In this document: positions 1 to 5,540 of the stretch, piece after piece
How the letters are laid out: each line of letters starts with the position of its first letter
How positions within the stretch are numbered: the stretch's first letter is position 1
Source of the DNA: Cyanobacteria bacterium UBA8803
GTDB lineage: Bacteria > Cyanobacteriota > Cyanobacteriia > Cyanobacteriales > Coleofasciculaceae
Reading direction: 5' to 3'
Length of the DNA: 6,924 nucleotides
Assembly: GCA_003505715.1 (NCBI GenBank)
Contig: DNXU01000408.1
Span: forward strand, 2,803 to 9,726
The notes under the pieces: model-generated
Told to the model about the DNA's origin: nothing
The model's database searches: none
What the model saw: the letters and a program-made list of their open reading frames with translations, nothing else
Program-made: the position numbers and the translations under genes

Positions 1-65
1 ACACCAGAGCCGCTACCGGAACCGGAACCACTACCAGAACCGCTACCGACACCAGAGCCGCTACC
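1..65 (-). repeat. 48-bp minisatellite encoding Gly-Ser repeats, continuing off the left edge
   Basis: The 17 bases at 1-17 are repeated exactly at 49-65, a period of 48 bp or 16 codons. On the minus strand the region encodes alternating Gly-Ser, with a Gly-Val dipeptide at residues 545-546. The partial codon at the edge (GT-) would again be Val after Gly, as expected for the next repeat. Serine codons vary inside the unit (AGC, AGT, TCC, TCT), unlike the nearly uniform Gly-Ala array, so this repeat multiplies as a longer block. Only just over one unit is visible. Confidence 0.75.
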
Positions 66-1685
66 ACTACTGCTAGTAACTATGTAATAGCTATCACCGC
101 CACTCTGGTGATACTTAACTTTTACTTTTACTTTAAATTTGCCGCTGCTGTTGAAGCGGATCGATTCGGCAATTTGGTATTGAGATTCCGCGTTAGTAGA
201 ATCTCCGGACTGCCCGAATAGATCTGTGTTAGCCGAGTTAGCACTACCAGCACCAGCACCTGCACCTGCACCTGCACCTGCACCAGCACCTGCACCTGCA
301 CCTGCACCTGCACCTGCACCTGCACCAGCACCTGCACTAGCATTAACTGCTGCTTGTCCAGAACCAGTACCAGTAAACAAGATGGTGGTAGCACCAGTGG
401 TGAACTGGATGTTGTTGTTAATGATTGAGACGTTGGTGATATTGTTGCTATTAAAGCTAATGTTGTTGAAGTTCAGCGAGCCAGTGTCACAAATGTTACA
501 AGTCTCATCAGCATCAGCATCATCGCCGGGGTTGTCGTAGTCATAGTCAAAGCCGTCATCATCATCAGTATCAATATCGTCGATACTGGTTACTCCAGCA
601 TAAGCCCGGAAGCTGATATCGCCGGTTTCGCCTTCTACTTTGTTACTACCCTGCTCAAACTTAAACTTGACTTTGCCACTATCACTTTCACCGGTACTGG
701 CAAACGCCAATCCCTCGGCGCTAAATAGGGAAGCAATACCGGAGACTGTCCCGTCATCTTTCCCTTTAATCTCAAAGCGGTCTAAGGTTTCGCTATCATC
801 AATGTTGGCTGTTGCTGAAGTCTGGCCTGAGAAAGGCCCTTTAAGAGTGGCATCTACAAAACCCCCCTGACCGCTAATTTTGAAACTCACTGGGCCAGAG
901 TTGCCAACGGTCTGAATCTCGAATTTCTGGTTAGCTTGACCGACAAAACGGATTTCGTTACTGCTGGCATCAAAGATGTAATCATCCCCTGCCAAGTTCT
1001 GCCCTTCAAAATTAAACTTCAGGCGTCGGGTAAGGGTATCGCCACCAGGCCCCGGTGGCTGTGTACCGCCGCCTCCAGTGCTGCGGAATTGCAATGTCGA
1101 AGGCAGATCGATCAAACCGTTCTTGAGGGCAGCATCATAATTCCCAATTTGTAATTTCCCGTCCGCAGCAGTAAACCCAGAGTTACTAACGGTAACATTG
1201 GTCAAACCGGGCAAGAAAACTGGTGCTAAATCGCTACTTGCTGGCGGGCTAATCAGCGCACCCTGTAGATTGGAGTTTGCTGCAAAGGAATTGAGTTGAA
1301 AGCCGAGCAGAGTATTAGTGTTTGAGAAAGTTACCATACCACCAGTAGGGGTAAAGGCAATTCCTGACAGCTTGCCTTGGAGAAATCCAGTATCTCCTGC
1401 GTTAGGCGTACCGCTATTATTCTTGTCGGTAAACTGGGCAGCGGTGGGAATAAATTGGGAAGTGCTCGTCGTGCCGTTGGGGCTAACAATGGTGAGTTGC
1501 TGAACAGTAGCGTCAAACAGGGTAACATGACCCGCAGCATTTTGCGTAGGCAGGAAAAATGCCGCTTGACCCTTGGCCGTTCCACCTGTCACCTCAATTT
1601 GAGCATTAGCCCCAGGTGCCAGTACAACCGCTAGGCCACCTAGTATACCTAAGCTAACGATGTAGCGAAGTGATTTGAGAATCAT
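1..1685 (-). CDS. Secreted Gly-Ala / Gly-Ser repeat (silk-like) protein, 3' end outside window
   Basis: The frame stays open from an ATG at 1685 to the left edge, giving 561 complete codons and no stop, so the gene is partial. GGAG lies 7 nt before the ATG, which supports this start. Residues 1-28 form a signal peptide (MILKSLRY, a hydrophobic core, then ANA before Gln29), so export is predicted. In order follow: a Thr/Ser/Gly/Asn-rich, beta-looking region (29-203); a Gly/Pro linker (about 204-215); a second beta-looking region (about 216-365); an Asp-rich stretch with 14 Asp in residues 369-393; Cys-Asn-Ile-Cys at 396-399; an Asn-rich stretch (405-427, 10 Asn); fifteen Ala-Gly dipeptides (451-480); KFKVKVKVKY (516-525); and Gly-Ser repeats from about 540 to the edge. 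I recognise no named family. The composition suggests a structural extracellular or surface protein (inference). No HIP1 site occurs in it. It has its own 438-bp upstream spacer and is probably monocistronic. Confidence 0.85.
   Translation of the reverse strand, partial: MILKSLRYIVSLGILGGLAVVLAPGANAQIEVTGGTAKGQAAFFLPTQNAAGHVTLFDATVQQLTIVSPNGTTSTSQFIPTAAQFTDKNNSGTPNAGDTGFLQGKLSGIAFTPTGGMVTFSNTNTLLGFQLNSFAANSNLQGALISPPASSDLAPVFLPGLTNVTVSNSGFTAADGKLQIGNYDAALKNGLIDLPSTLQFRSTGGGGTQPPGPGGDTLTRRLKFNFEGQNLAGDDYIFDASSNEIRFVGQANQKFEIQTVGNSGPVSFKISGQGGFVDATLKGPFSGQTSATANIDDSETLDRFEIKGKDDGTVSGIASLFSAEGLAFASTGESDSGKVKFKFEQGSNKVEGETGDISFRAYAGVTSIDDIDTDDDDGFDYDYDNPGDDADADETCNICDTGSLNFNNISFNSNNITNVSIINNNIQFTTGATTILFTGTGSGQAAVNASAGAGAGAGAGAGAGAGAGAGAGAGAGAGAGSANSANTDLFGQSGDSTNAESQYQIAESIRFNSSGKFKVKVKVKYHQSGGDSYYIVTSSSGSGSGVGSGSGSGSGSGSGSG
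246..335 (-). repeat. Hexanucleotide microsatellite encoding (Ala-Gly)15
   Basis: Fifteen tandem hexamers, read on the minus strand as GCA-GGT or GCT-GGT, encode exactly 15 Ala-Gly dipeptides (residues 451-480 of the repeat protein). Glycine is always GGT. Alanine is GCA except for GCT at the units at 327-329, 285-287, 255-257 and 249-251. This near-identity of codons indicates recent growth by slippage or unequal exchange. Because the unit is 6 bp, length changes would alter the protein by whole dipeptides without a frameshift. The array has no stop in the other frames either, which creates spurious Pro-Ala and Val-Gln reading frames. Confidence 0.95.
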
Positions 1686-1763
1686 CTTAAGACTCCATCA
1701 GTGAATGAACTAAACGAACAAAGAAAGATTTGGCTCACTTCGAGATCTCACTACAAATTTTTC

Positions 1764-1773
1764 CTGAGCTCAG
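1764..1773. promoter_or_regulatory. Perfect 10-bp palindrome, possible operator
   Basis: CTGAGCTCAG is its own reverse complement and lies 79 bp upstream of the repeat-protein start. It sits between two T-rich runs, and the octamer AGATCTCA occurs on both sides, at 1743-1750 and 1794-1801, 51 bp apart in direct orientation. A palindrome in a promoter region could be a regulator binding site, but a 10-bp palindrome can arise by chance and no named operator is recognised. Confidence 0.25.
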
Positions 1774-1916
1774 ATTTTTTCCCGAACAAAGTCAGATCTC
1801 AAAGTATTCATGAAGAAGAGGGAGTAGAGTACCCTGATGAATAGCCTTGTCCTCAGGAGGTTGGTCCGCAGGTCAAAGTGCAGATTTCAGGCAATTAACT
1901 CAGGCTTTGTGAGACT

Positions 1917-1959
1917 AAGACGCTTCCCTGGAGGGGCAGTTCCCCCCAAGGGGCGTCTT
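1917..1959 (-). terminator. Long GC-rich hairpin, probable terminator of the porin transcript
   Basis: The outer stem is AAGACGC (1917-1923) paired with GCGTCTT (1953-1959). After a TT bulge, CCC/GGG pairs continue, and the inner stem pairs the G-rich 1930-1936 with the C run 1942-1947 around a CAGTT loop. It lies about 165 bp past the porin stop and about 230 bp before the repeat-protein start, so it separates these two same-strand genes. The T run after the stem is short on both strands (TTT on plus, TT on minus), so it is not a textbook intrinsic terminator. A small mobile hairpin repeat or an RNA-processing site are alternatives. Confidence 0.45.
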
Positions 1960-1985
1960 TACAATAACTTCATACTGGAAAGTAA

Positions 1986-2003
1986 GGATGAGGGATGAGG
2001 GAT
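1986..2003 (+). repeat. GGATGAG heptamer tandem repeat (about 2.6 copies)
   Basis: GGATGAG occurs twice in tandem followed by GGAT. The same unit appears inverted at the right edge of the window (6907-6924); 17 bases match exactly on opposite strands. Short tandem heptamers between genes resemble the STRR repeats described in filamentous cyanobacteria, although this unit is not one whose published name I can assign. Confidence 0.7.
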
Positions 2004-2083
2004 TTTTTATACCCTTCCGAAATTGCGGTGTGAAATTTATCATATTTGACGGTAAACCTACAATAGATAACTCTCAAGCTCTT

Positions 2084-2123
2084 CCTATTCCCTATTCCCT
2101 ATTCCCCATTCCCCATTCCCTAT
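2084..2123 (-). repeat. CCTATTC/CCCATTC heptamer array with G-quadruplex pattern on the minus strand
   Basis: There are three CCTATTC units, two CCCATTC units and a final CCTAT, with no break in the 7-bp period, ending at the base before the porin stop codon (2124-2126). On the porin sense strand this gives five runs of 3-4 G separated by AAT or AATA, beginning 3 nt after the stop. It therefore fits the usual G3+N1-7 quadruplex pattern and would be in the porin 3' UTR. It resembles cyanobacterial STRR heptamers. The pattern is seen; folding is inferred. Confidence 0.8.
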
Positions 2124-4121
2124 CTAGAAGGTAAAGGTAGTGCGGATGGCACCAATGGTAATTGTGTCATTGTCATCGTTTTGCAAGGGATTGAAAATGA
2201 AGATTACTCCAGGTGTAATGCTGATGTTGTCCGACACCTGGAACCGATAGAATGCTTCTACATGAGTGGTTGTACTGGGTTGATCTCCCTCTCTGGCTAA
2301 GAAATCTCCCTCACTCACAAAGCTAGGAATATTTCTGCCGTTGGGGAGGTCAGAACTGGTAATTCGGGGCGGTTGGCCGACGTAAATACCTGCCAAGTTG
2401 CCTTCGCCTAGCAAATCGTAGATATTGAGGAATGCCATCCAGTTAAAGGTTTCGACATTGCCGGAGTCGTCTTTGAAATCAGAATTGGTATAACCTGCCC
2501 AGCCTCCCACTGTGAAACGCGATGTAGCACGCCATTCCAAACCAGCACCGAAGGCATTGGTATTAATGGGCGCTCTGCTGTTATCGCCAAAGATATCGAT
2601 CGCCACCTGATCGTCTCCTACACCAGTACCCAACCGACCAAAGGGAGAGTAGGCATTAATGTATTGCAACGAAATATCGAGCGTATCCATGGGAGAGGCA
2701 ACTAGCTGCAATCCTGCTGAGGTTTCCCCATTGTCTCCGCCAAATATACCGTCACTGGTAATTTCTGGCGTACTAGCCGAGTACACGCCCTGCAAGCTGA
2801 AGCGGGTGCCGATTTGCCAGTCAAAGCCGATGCCGCCGCTGCCGTTACCGATGTTGATAATGGGGTTGCGCTGGGCAAAGCGAGATAAGGGTCCAGAACC
2901 AGCACTTTCGATACGATTGACTCCCCGGAAAACGTTGACTGGACTGACCCCTTCTGGTCCGACGATGACGGCAAAATTACTACCAAAGAGTTGCCGGAAA
3001 TTAAGATCTGTGAGTTGCAGGTCGTTATTGTTGTCCCCTTCGTAGCCTAAGCGCACGTAGTTTCCTAAGGTATCGCTGAAGGTGGGACTAGTATTGCCAT
3101 TGGCGGCTTGGAAGCTGGTGAGTAAGAGACTGCGAGGGCTGAACTGGGTAAACAAGCTCAGCTGCACGTTGTCAATTAACGTAATATTGGTGTCTCGATC
3201 TTCAAAGCGGTTATTGGCTAGGAAAAATTCATTGTCCTCACTACGTCCCTGAATCCCAAAAATTGCCTGTCCGAAAAGTTTCGTAGTTGTAGAGAACTGA
3301 TGGTCTTCTAAAAAGGCAGTGCGACCTTCTAGGTTATCCACCCGTGCTCCTAAGGTGACAATTTCTGCCTCAAACTCCTCAAGTAGCCGCCGCAGGCTCT
3401 CTAAATCTCCTTGTTCTACACCAGGTTGGTTTGAACCTAGTAACCGCTCAATTTGCTGCAAGCAGGCATTGAGACCTGCCGCAAATTCATACCGGGTCAT
3501 GGCACGGTTGCCTCGGAAGGTGCCATCGGGATAACCCGCAATACAACCGTAGCGTTCTACTAGCGATCGCAGTGCCTCATAAGCCCAATCTCCGGGAGAG
3601 ACATCTCTTAACTGAGAAACATTAGTAACTTGACCCATGGGATCGCCGTCTACTGTTTCTGCTTCTAGCGGGTCTTGGAACATGACCTCTGGGGATACAG
3701 ACTCGCTAGGTTCAGCCTCTGGTAAGGCTTGAGCTTGAAGATAGTCAGGATTGCTCAAGTCCTTGACATTGGTTTCATTGAAGACATCCCTCAATGGCTG
3801 AGTTTTCAGATCGCTCAGGGGCATCTCAGGTATGGTTTGGGAATTGTTGGGTATAGCGGCAGCTAGCTTGCTGGCAGCTAATTCCGTTGTTTCAGCTGAG
3901 GCGTCTTGAGGGGTAGATGCGATCGCCAACTCGGTTGTGGTAGTTGCCTCTGCTGTTGCGGTTGGCTGAGTAACTAATGATGTTTCTAATTTCTCTTCAG
4001 GTGCCTCTAGAGCTACTACTACATCTGCTGAAGCTGGTGATGCGTTACCGACCAAGCAACCCAGGGCAGCAGCTATTAAGGCTAAAGATGCTGTTTTTTC
4101 AAAGCTTATACAGGATTTCAC
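2124..4121 (-). CDS. SLH-domain outer-membrane porin (cyanobacterial iron uptake porin, OprB-like)
   Basis: The likely product is an outer-membrane channel of the Slr1841/Slr1908 (Som) type, often annotated as iron uptake porin. From a GTG at 4121 it is 665 residues. A signal peptide begins MKSCISFEKT, has an Ala/Leu-rich core and ends PASA before Asp33. An Ala/Thr/Glu-rich linker of about 130 residues follows. An SLH domain at about 168-228 contains RDVSPGDWAYEAL, YPDGTFRGN and MTRYEFAAGLNAC; this domain attaches the porin to the cell wall in the family. A coiled coil (about 238-275, ending in DNLEGRTAFLEDH) leads into the OprB-like beta barrel, which ends in Phe as outer-membrane proteins usually do. 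The frame extends to a TTG at 4169, but AGGAG lies 10 nt before the GTG and the shorter form starts directly with a normal signal peptide. No Fur box was recognised. Substrate is not shown by the sequence. Confidence 0.9.
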   Translation of the reverse strand: MKSCISFEKTASLALIAAALGCLVGNASPASADVVVALEAPEEKLETSLVTQPTATAEATTTTELAIASTPQDASAETTELAASKLAAAIPNNSQTIPEMPLSDLKTQPLRDVFNETNVKDLSNPDYLQAQALPEAEPSESVSPEVMFQDPLEAETVDGDPMGQVTNVSQLRDVSPGDWAYEALRSLVERYGCIAGYPDGTFRGNRAMTRYEFAAGLNACLQQIERLLGSNQPGVEQGDLESLRRLLEEFEAEIVTLGARVDNLEGRTAFLEDHQFSTTTKLFGQAIFGIQGRSEDNEFFLANNRFEDRDTNITLIDNVQLSLFTQFSPRSLLLTSFQAANGNTSPTFSDTLGNYVRLGYEGDNNNDLQLTDLNFRQLFGSNFAVIVGPEGVSPVNVFRGVNRIESAGSGPLSRFAQRNPIINIGNGSGGIGFDWQIGTRFSLQGVYSASTPEITSDGIFGGDNGETSAGLQLVASPMDTLDISLQYINAYSPFGRLGTGVGDDQVAIDIFGDNSRAPINTNAFGAGLEWRATSRFTVGGWAGYTNSDFKDDSGNVETFNWMAFLNIYDLLGEGNLAGIYVGQPPRITSSDLPNGRNIPSFVSEGDFLAREGDQPSTTTHVEAFYRFQVSDNISITPGVIFIFNPLQNDDNDTITIGAIRTTFTF
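3563..3570. repeat. HIP1 palindrome GCGATCGC
   Basis: Highly iterated palindrome 1, an octamer over-represented in many cyanobacterial genomes. This copy lies in the porin coding region, within the SLH-domain part. Confidence 0.9.
3919..3926. repeat. HIP1 palindrome GCGATCGC
   Basis: Second HIP1 octamer, in the porin linker-coding region. It supports a cyanobacterial host genome. Confidence 0.9.
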
Positions 4122-4507
4122 GATGCTATCACTCCTCAAAAAACCACACTTGCGTTTGATTCTAGCCAAAATTCGAGTTCAATCGCCAATTAGCTATTTA
4201 TTCCTTGCTCAGAGCTAAATTATCACCTGTGCTTGCTGATGCCTCCGTAGAGGATGACAGATTCTGTAAATTTTAATACTTATCTTAACCAGCTATTAAT
4301 TTATAAGAAGCATGACCTTTTTATAAAAATAACCTCTATGAACCCCACAAACCATTACTCCGAACAATCTTCTCCCCCTCTTCTGCCTCTCCCCCTTCCT
4401 CTATCTCGTCTGTTATCCTAAGATTCCTTGTCATTTCGTAAACAATCTGCAACCAATCTCAGCTAACAGCGCTATGATTGAATTCATTTAGGTAAGGAAG
4501 GATGATT
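4122..4507. promoter_or_regulatory. Divergent promoter region between porin and DUF2839 gene
   Basis: The two genes point away from each other, so both promoters must lie here. On the minus side, AGGAG (4132-4136) is the porin ribosome-binding site. TAGAAT at 4159-4164 is a possible -10; if used, transcription would begin downstream of the upstream TTG codon and favour the GTG start. On the plus side, TATGAT at 4473-4478 is a possible -10 and AAGGAAGG (4494-4501) the ribosome-binding site. No good -35 boxes are seen. A 12-bp A/T palindrome (TTTTTATAAAAA, 4318-4329) lies between them. No other gene is apparent. Confidence 0.45.
4368..4402. repeat. Pyrimidine-rich tract
   Basis: Thirty-four of 35 bases are C or T on the plus strand, the exception being a G at 4385. 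It lies in the divergent promoter region. It resembles the C/T tracts beside the porin and pdhA stop codons but has only two G runs of three or more on the other strand, so it does not meet the four-tract quadruplex pattern. Confidence 0.7.
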
Positions 4508-4720
4508 ATGGGCGAGGCGAAACGCCGTAAAGCTGCACTAGGAGATAAATACGGTCAAGAGGCAAACATCTTTCCCTGGCTGCCGATTACGAAAAGTCAG
4601 GGGGAGAAGTTTGTGCAATGGACAACTCGGGGAGCCTGGATTGGGATTGGCTTTCTGGTTTTCTGGTGGTTGATAGTTCGGTTGATTGGGCCAGCCTTTG
4701 GCTGGTGGCAACTAGAGTAG
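4508..4720 (+). CDS. DUF2839 family small membrane protein
   Basis: The product is a 70-residue protein of unknown function starting MGEAKRRKAALGDKYG and ending with a Trp-rich hydrophobic segment. The N-terminus is charged and Lys/Arg-rich. Residues from about 43 to the end contain one likely transmembrane helix (GAWIGIGFLVFWWLIV) followed by a short Trp-containing tail. The start pattern and size match DUF2839, a family I know only from cyanobacteria. An ATG two codons earlier (4502) directly abuts the AAGGAAGG ribosome-binding sequence with no spacer, whereas the ATG at 4508 has a normal gap of 6 nt, so 4508 is preferred. It is divergent from the porin gene and separated by 375 bp from the next gene, so it is probably transcribed alone. 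No terminator hairpin is obvious after the stop. A role at the membrane is inferred only from the helix. Confidence 0.8.
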   Translation: MGEAKRRKAALGDKYGQEANIFPWLPITKSQGEKFVQWTTRGAWIGIGFLVFWWLIVRLIGPAFGWWQLE

Positions 4721-5095
4721 TCTGCCTCGAAAACTCGACAAGGAGAGTATCCTAAAGCTAGAGTAGCGTGCAATAGCTAACTCAAGTTACTTCAGGGCAA
4801 GGTAAACATTAGTTATATTTATTTGGGTTGGCTTAGAGGAAATTGAGCGCTTAGTTTACGATTCTTAACAAATCTGAGAATCGTCAACCGTTAACTAGCT
4901 CTAAACGTTAAGGAAACCTCTCTTAAGGAGTGTCACTGCTTAGCGAGCTATCTAACTCGCCATCCGGTTGAAAGCCAAGTAGGTAAAAATGTACATCTTA
5001 AGGGCTTTCTCAAATTATCAACCAAAATCGAAGGTGAGATTCTTAAGAAAGTATAAAAGGTCTAATAATCTAGGAGTGGTGTTTGGAGGACAAAC
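4721..5095. other. Spacer / leader upstream of DUF1815 gene with several dyads
   Basis: No gene is seen in these 375 bp. It holds a direct repeat CTAGAGTAG (4712-4720, overlapping the DUF2839 stop, and 4758-4766), an 8-bp perfect inverted repeat (4858-4884), GCGAG/CTCGC (4943-4947, 4956-4960), AAAGCC/GGCTTT (4971-4976, 5003-5008), and three CTTAAG hexamers (4922, 4997, 5042), the last inside the palindrome TTCTTAAGAA (5040-5049). TATAAA (5052-5057) and TAATAAT (5063-5069) are candidate -10 elements just before the DUF1815 ribosome-binding site. No known riboswitch or cyanobacterial sRNA was recognised. Confidence 0.4.
4858..4884. repeat. 8-bp inverted repeat (possible RNA stem-loop)
   Basis: ACGATTCT (4858-4865) and AGAATCGT (4877-4884) are exact reverse complements around an 11-nt A/T-rich loop. 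There is no T run after the stem, so it is not a typical terminator for the DUF2839 gene. It could be part of a structured leader or an operator. Confidence 0.4.
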
Positions 5096-5440
5096 GTGTT
5101 TATACGACTTGCAGAGCAACACCGTCAATTCGTTCAAGATTTGGTGATGAATCTTCAAGCCTTGGCCATCGTACTAGAGAACCGAGGTTATCTGGCTTCC
5201 TGCTATACCTGCGGCAGTCAGATGAATAGTGCCTCGTTTATGGTCAGTCTAGGGGATAATCATCTGATTCGCTTTTTGGTATCCGATTACGGGATCACTT
5301 GGACGGAAATGCGGGACGATCGAGAGCTGATGAAATTGGAAGGCGCAGAGGCTGTCAGCCAACTGCAAGATCTGGGTAATCTGGTTAAGTTCCAAGTTAA
5401 GCCTTCTGAAGCTCGACCTCCGGTAAGTAATCCGGTCTAA
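5096..5440 (+). CDS. DUF1815 family protein
   Basis: The product is a soluble-looking 114-residue protein of unknown function. The start is GTG, with GGAGG (5085-5089) 6 nt before it, a strong ribosome-binding site that fixes this start. Residues 1-30 (MFIRLAEQHRQFVQDLVMNL onward) look helical. Next comes RGYLASCYTCG with two Cys three apart (Cys-Tyr-Thr-Cys), then a beta-looking, conserved-appearing stretch MVSLGDNHLIRFLVSDYGIT and TEMRDDRELMKLEGAEAV, and a Pro-containing tail. The sequence and length match DUF1815 as I know it, a cyanobacterial family without an established function. There is no signal peptide or membrane segment, so a cytoplasmic location is inferred. The CxxC pair could bind metal or be redox-active, but that is not shown. 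It is convergent with pdhA and preceded by a 375-bp spacer, so it is probably its own transcription unit. Confidence 0.8.
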   Translation: MFIRLAEQHRQFVQDLVMNLQALAIVLENRGYLASCYTCGSQMNSASFMVSLGDNHLIRFLVSDYGITWTEMRDDRELMKLEGAEAVSQLQDLGNLVKFQVKPSEARPPVSNPV

Positions 5441-5462
5441 AGCCAAATTTAATCTATCTCAC

Positions 5463-5540
5463 CACTTCTAAGTGACAGCTGCCTTTCAAACCCAGGCCAG
5501 CAATTGTCAGCTATGAAGTGAGTGGGATTATGTATTTTTT
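5463..5540 (+). terminator. Imperfect stem-loop plus T run, possible DUF1815 terminator
   Basis: CACTTC (5463-5468) can pair with GAAGTG (5515-5520), AGCTG (5477-5481) with CAGCT (5508-5512), and GCCT (5481-5484) with AGGC (5494-5497); the last two share base 5481, so they compete there. A run of six T (5535-5540) follows after 14 nt. The position after the DUF1815 stop fits a terminator, but the bulges are uneven and the T run is distant. Confidence 0.3.

Larger units (their letters stand above)
1686..2123. other. Spacer between porin gene and repeat-protein gene
   Basis: No convincing gene is seen in these 438 bp. From left to right the spacer holds the ribosome-binding GGAG (1693-1696, minus) of the repeat-protein gene, a 10-bp perfect palindrome (1764-1773) flanked by two copies of AGATCTCA, a long GC-rich hairpin (1917-1959), a GGATGAG heptamer repeat (1986-2003) and a CCTATTC/CCCATTC heptamer array (2084-2123) touching the porin stop codon. 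The promoter of the repeat-protein gene must lie here if it is transcribed separately, but I could not identify a convincing -35/-10 pair. Confidence 0.7.

Noticed and set aside
246..335. CRISPR array
   Set aside because: The 6-bp tandem units have no spacers and are in frame with a coding sequence.
128..394. Minus-strand frame rich in Val-Gln and Leu-Val
   Set aside because: It is an out-of-frame reading of the same array inside the larger same-strand gene and has no independent start signal.
226..540. Plus-strand frame with a long Pro-Ala repeat
   Set aside because: It is the antisense reading of the Gly-Ala array. The hexamer has no stop in any frame, so long frames appear by default. 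The minus-strand frame has a signal peptide, a ribosome-binding site and extends over 1.6 kb.
2659..3045. 128-codon plus-strand frame inside the porin gene
   Set aside because: It is antisense to the clearly coding SLH/OprB porin and shows no recognisable motif or ribosome-binding site.
4131..4160. Yfr1-like cyanobacterial small RNA because of ACTCCTCA
   Set aside because: The conserved Yfr1 core ACTCCTCACAC is not present, and ACTCCT here is the complement of the porin ribosome-binding site.
4171..4330. Fur box upstream of the iron-uptake-type porin
   Set aside because: The region is A/T rich with GATAA-like pieces, but no stretch resembles a 19-bp Fur box well enough to report.
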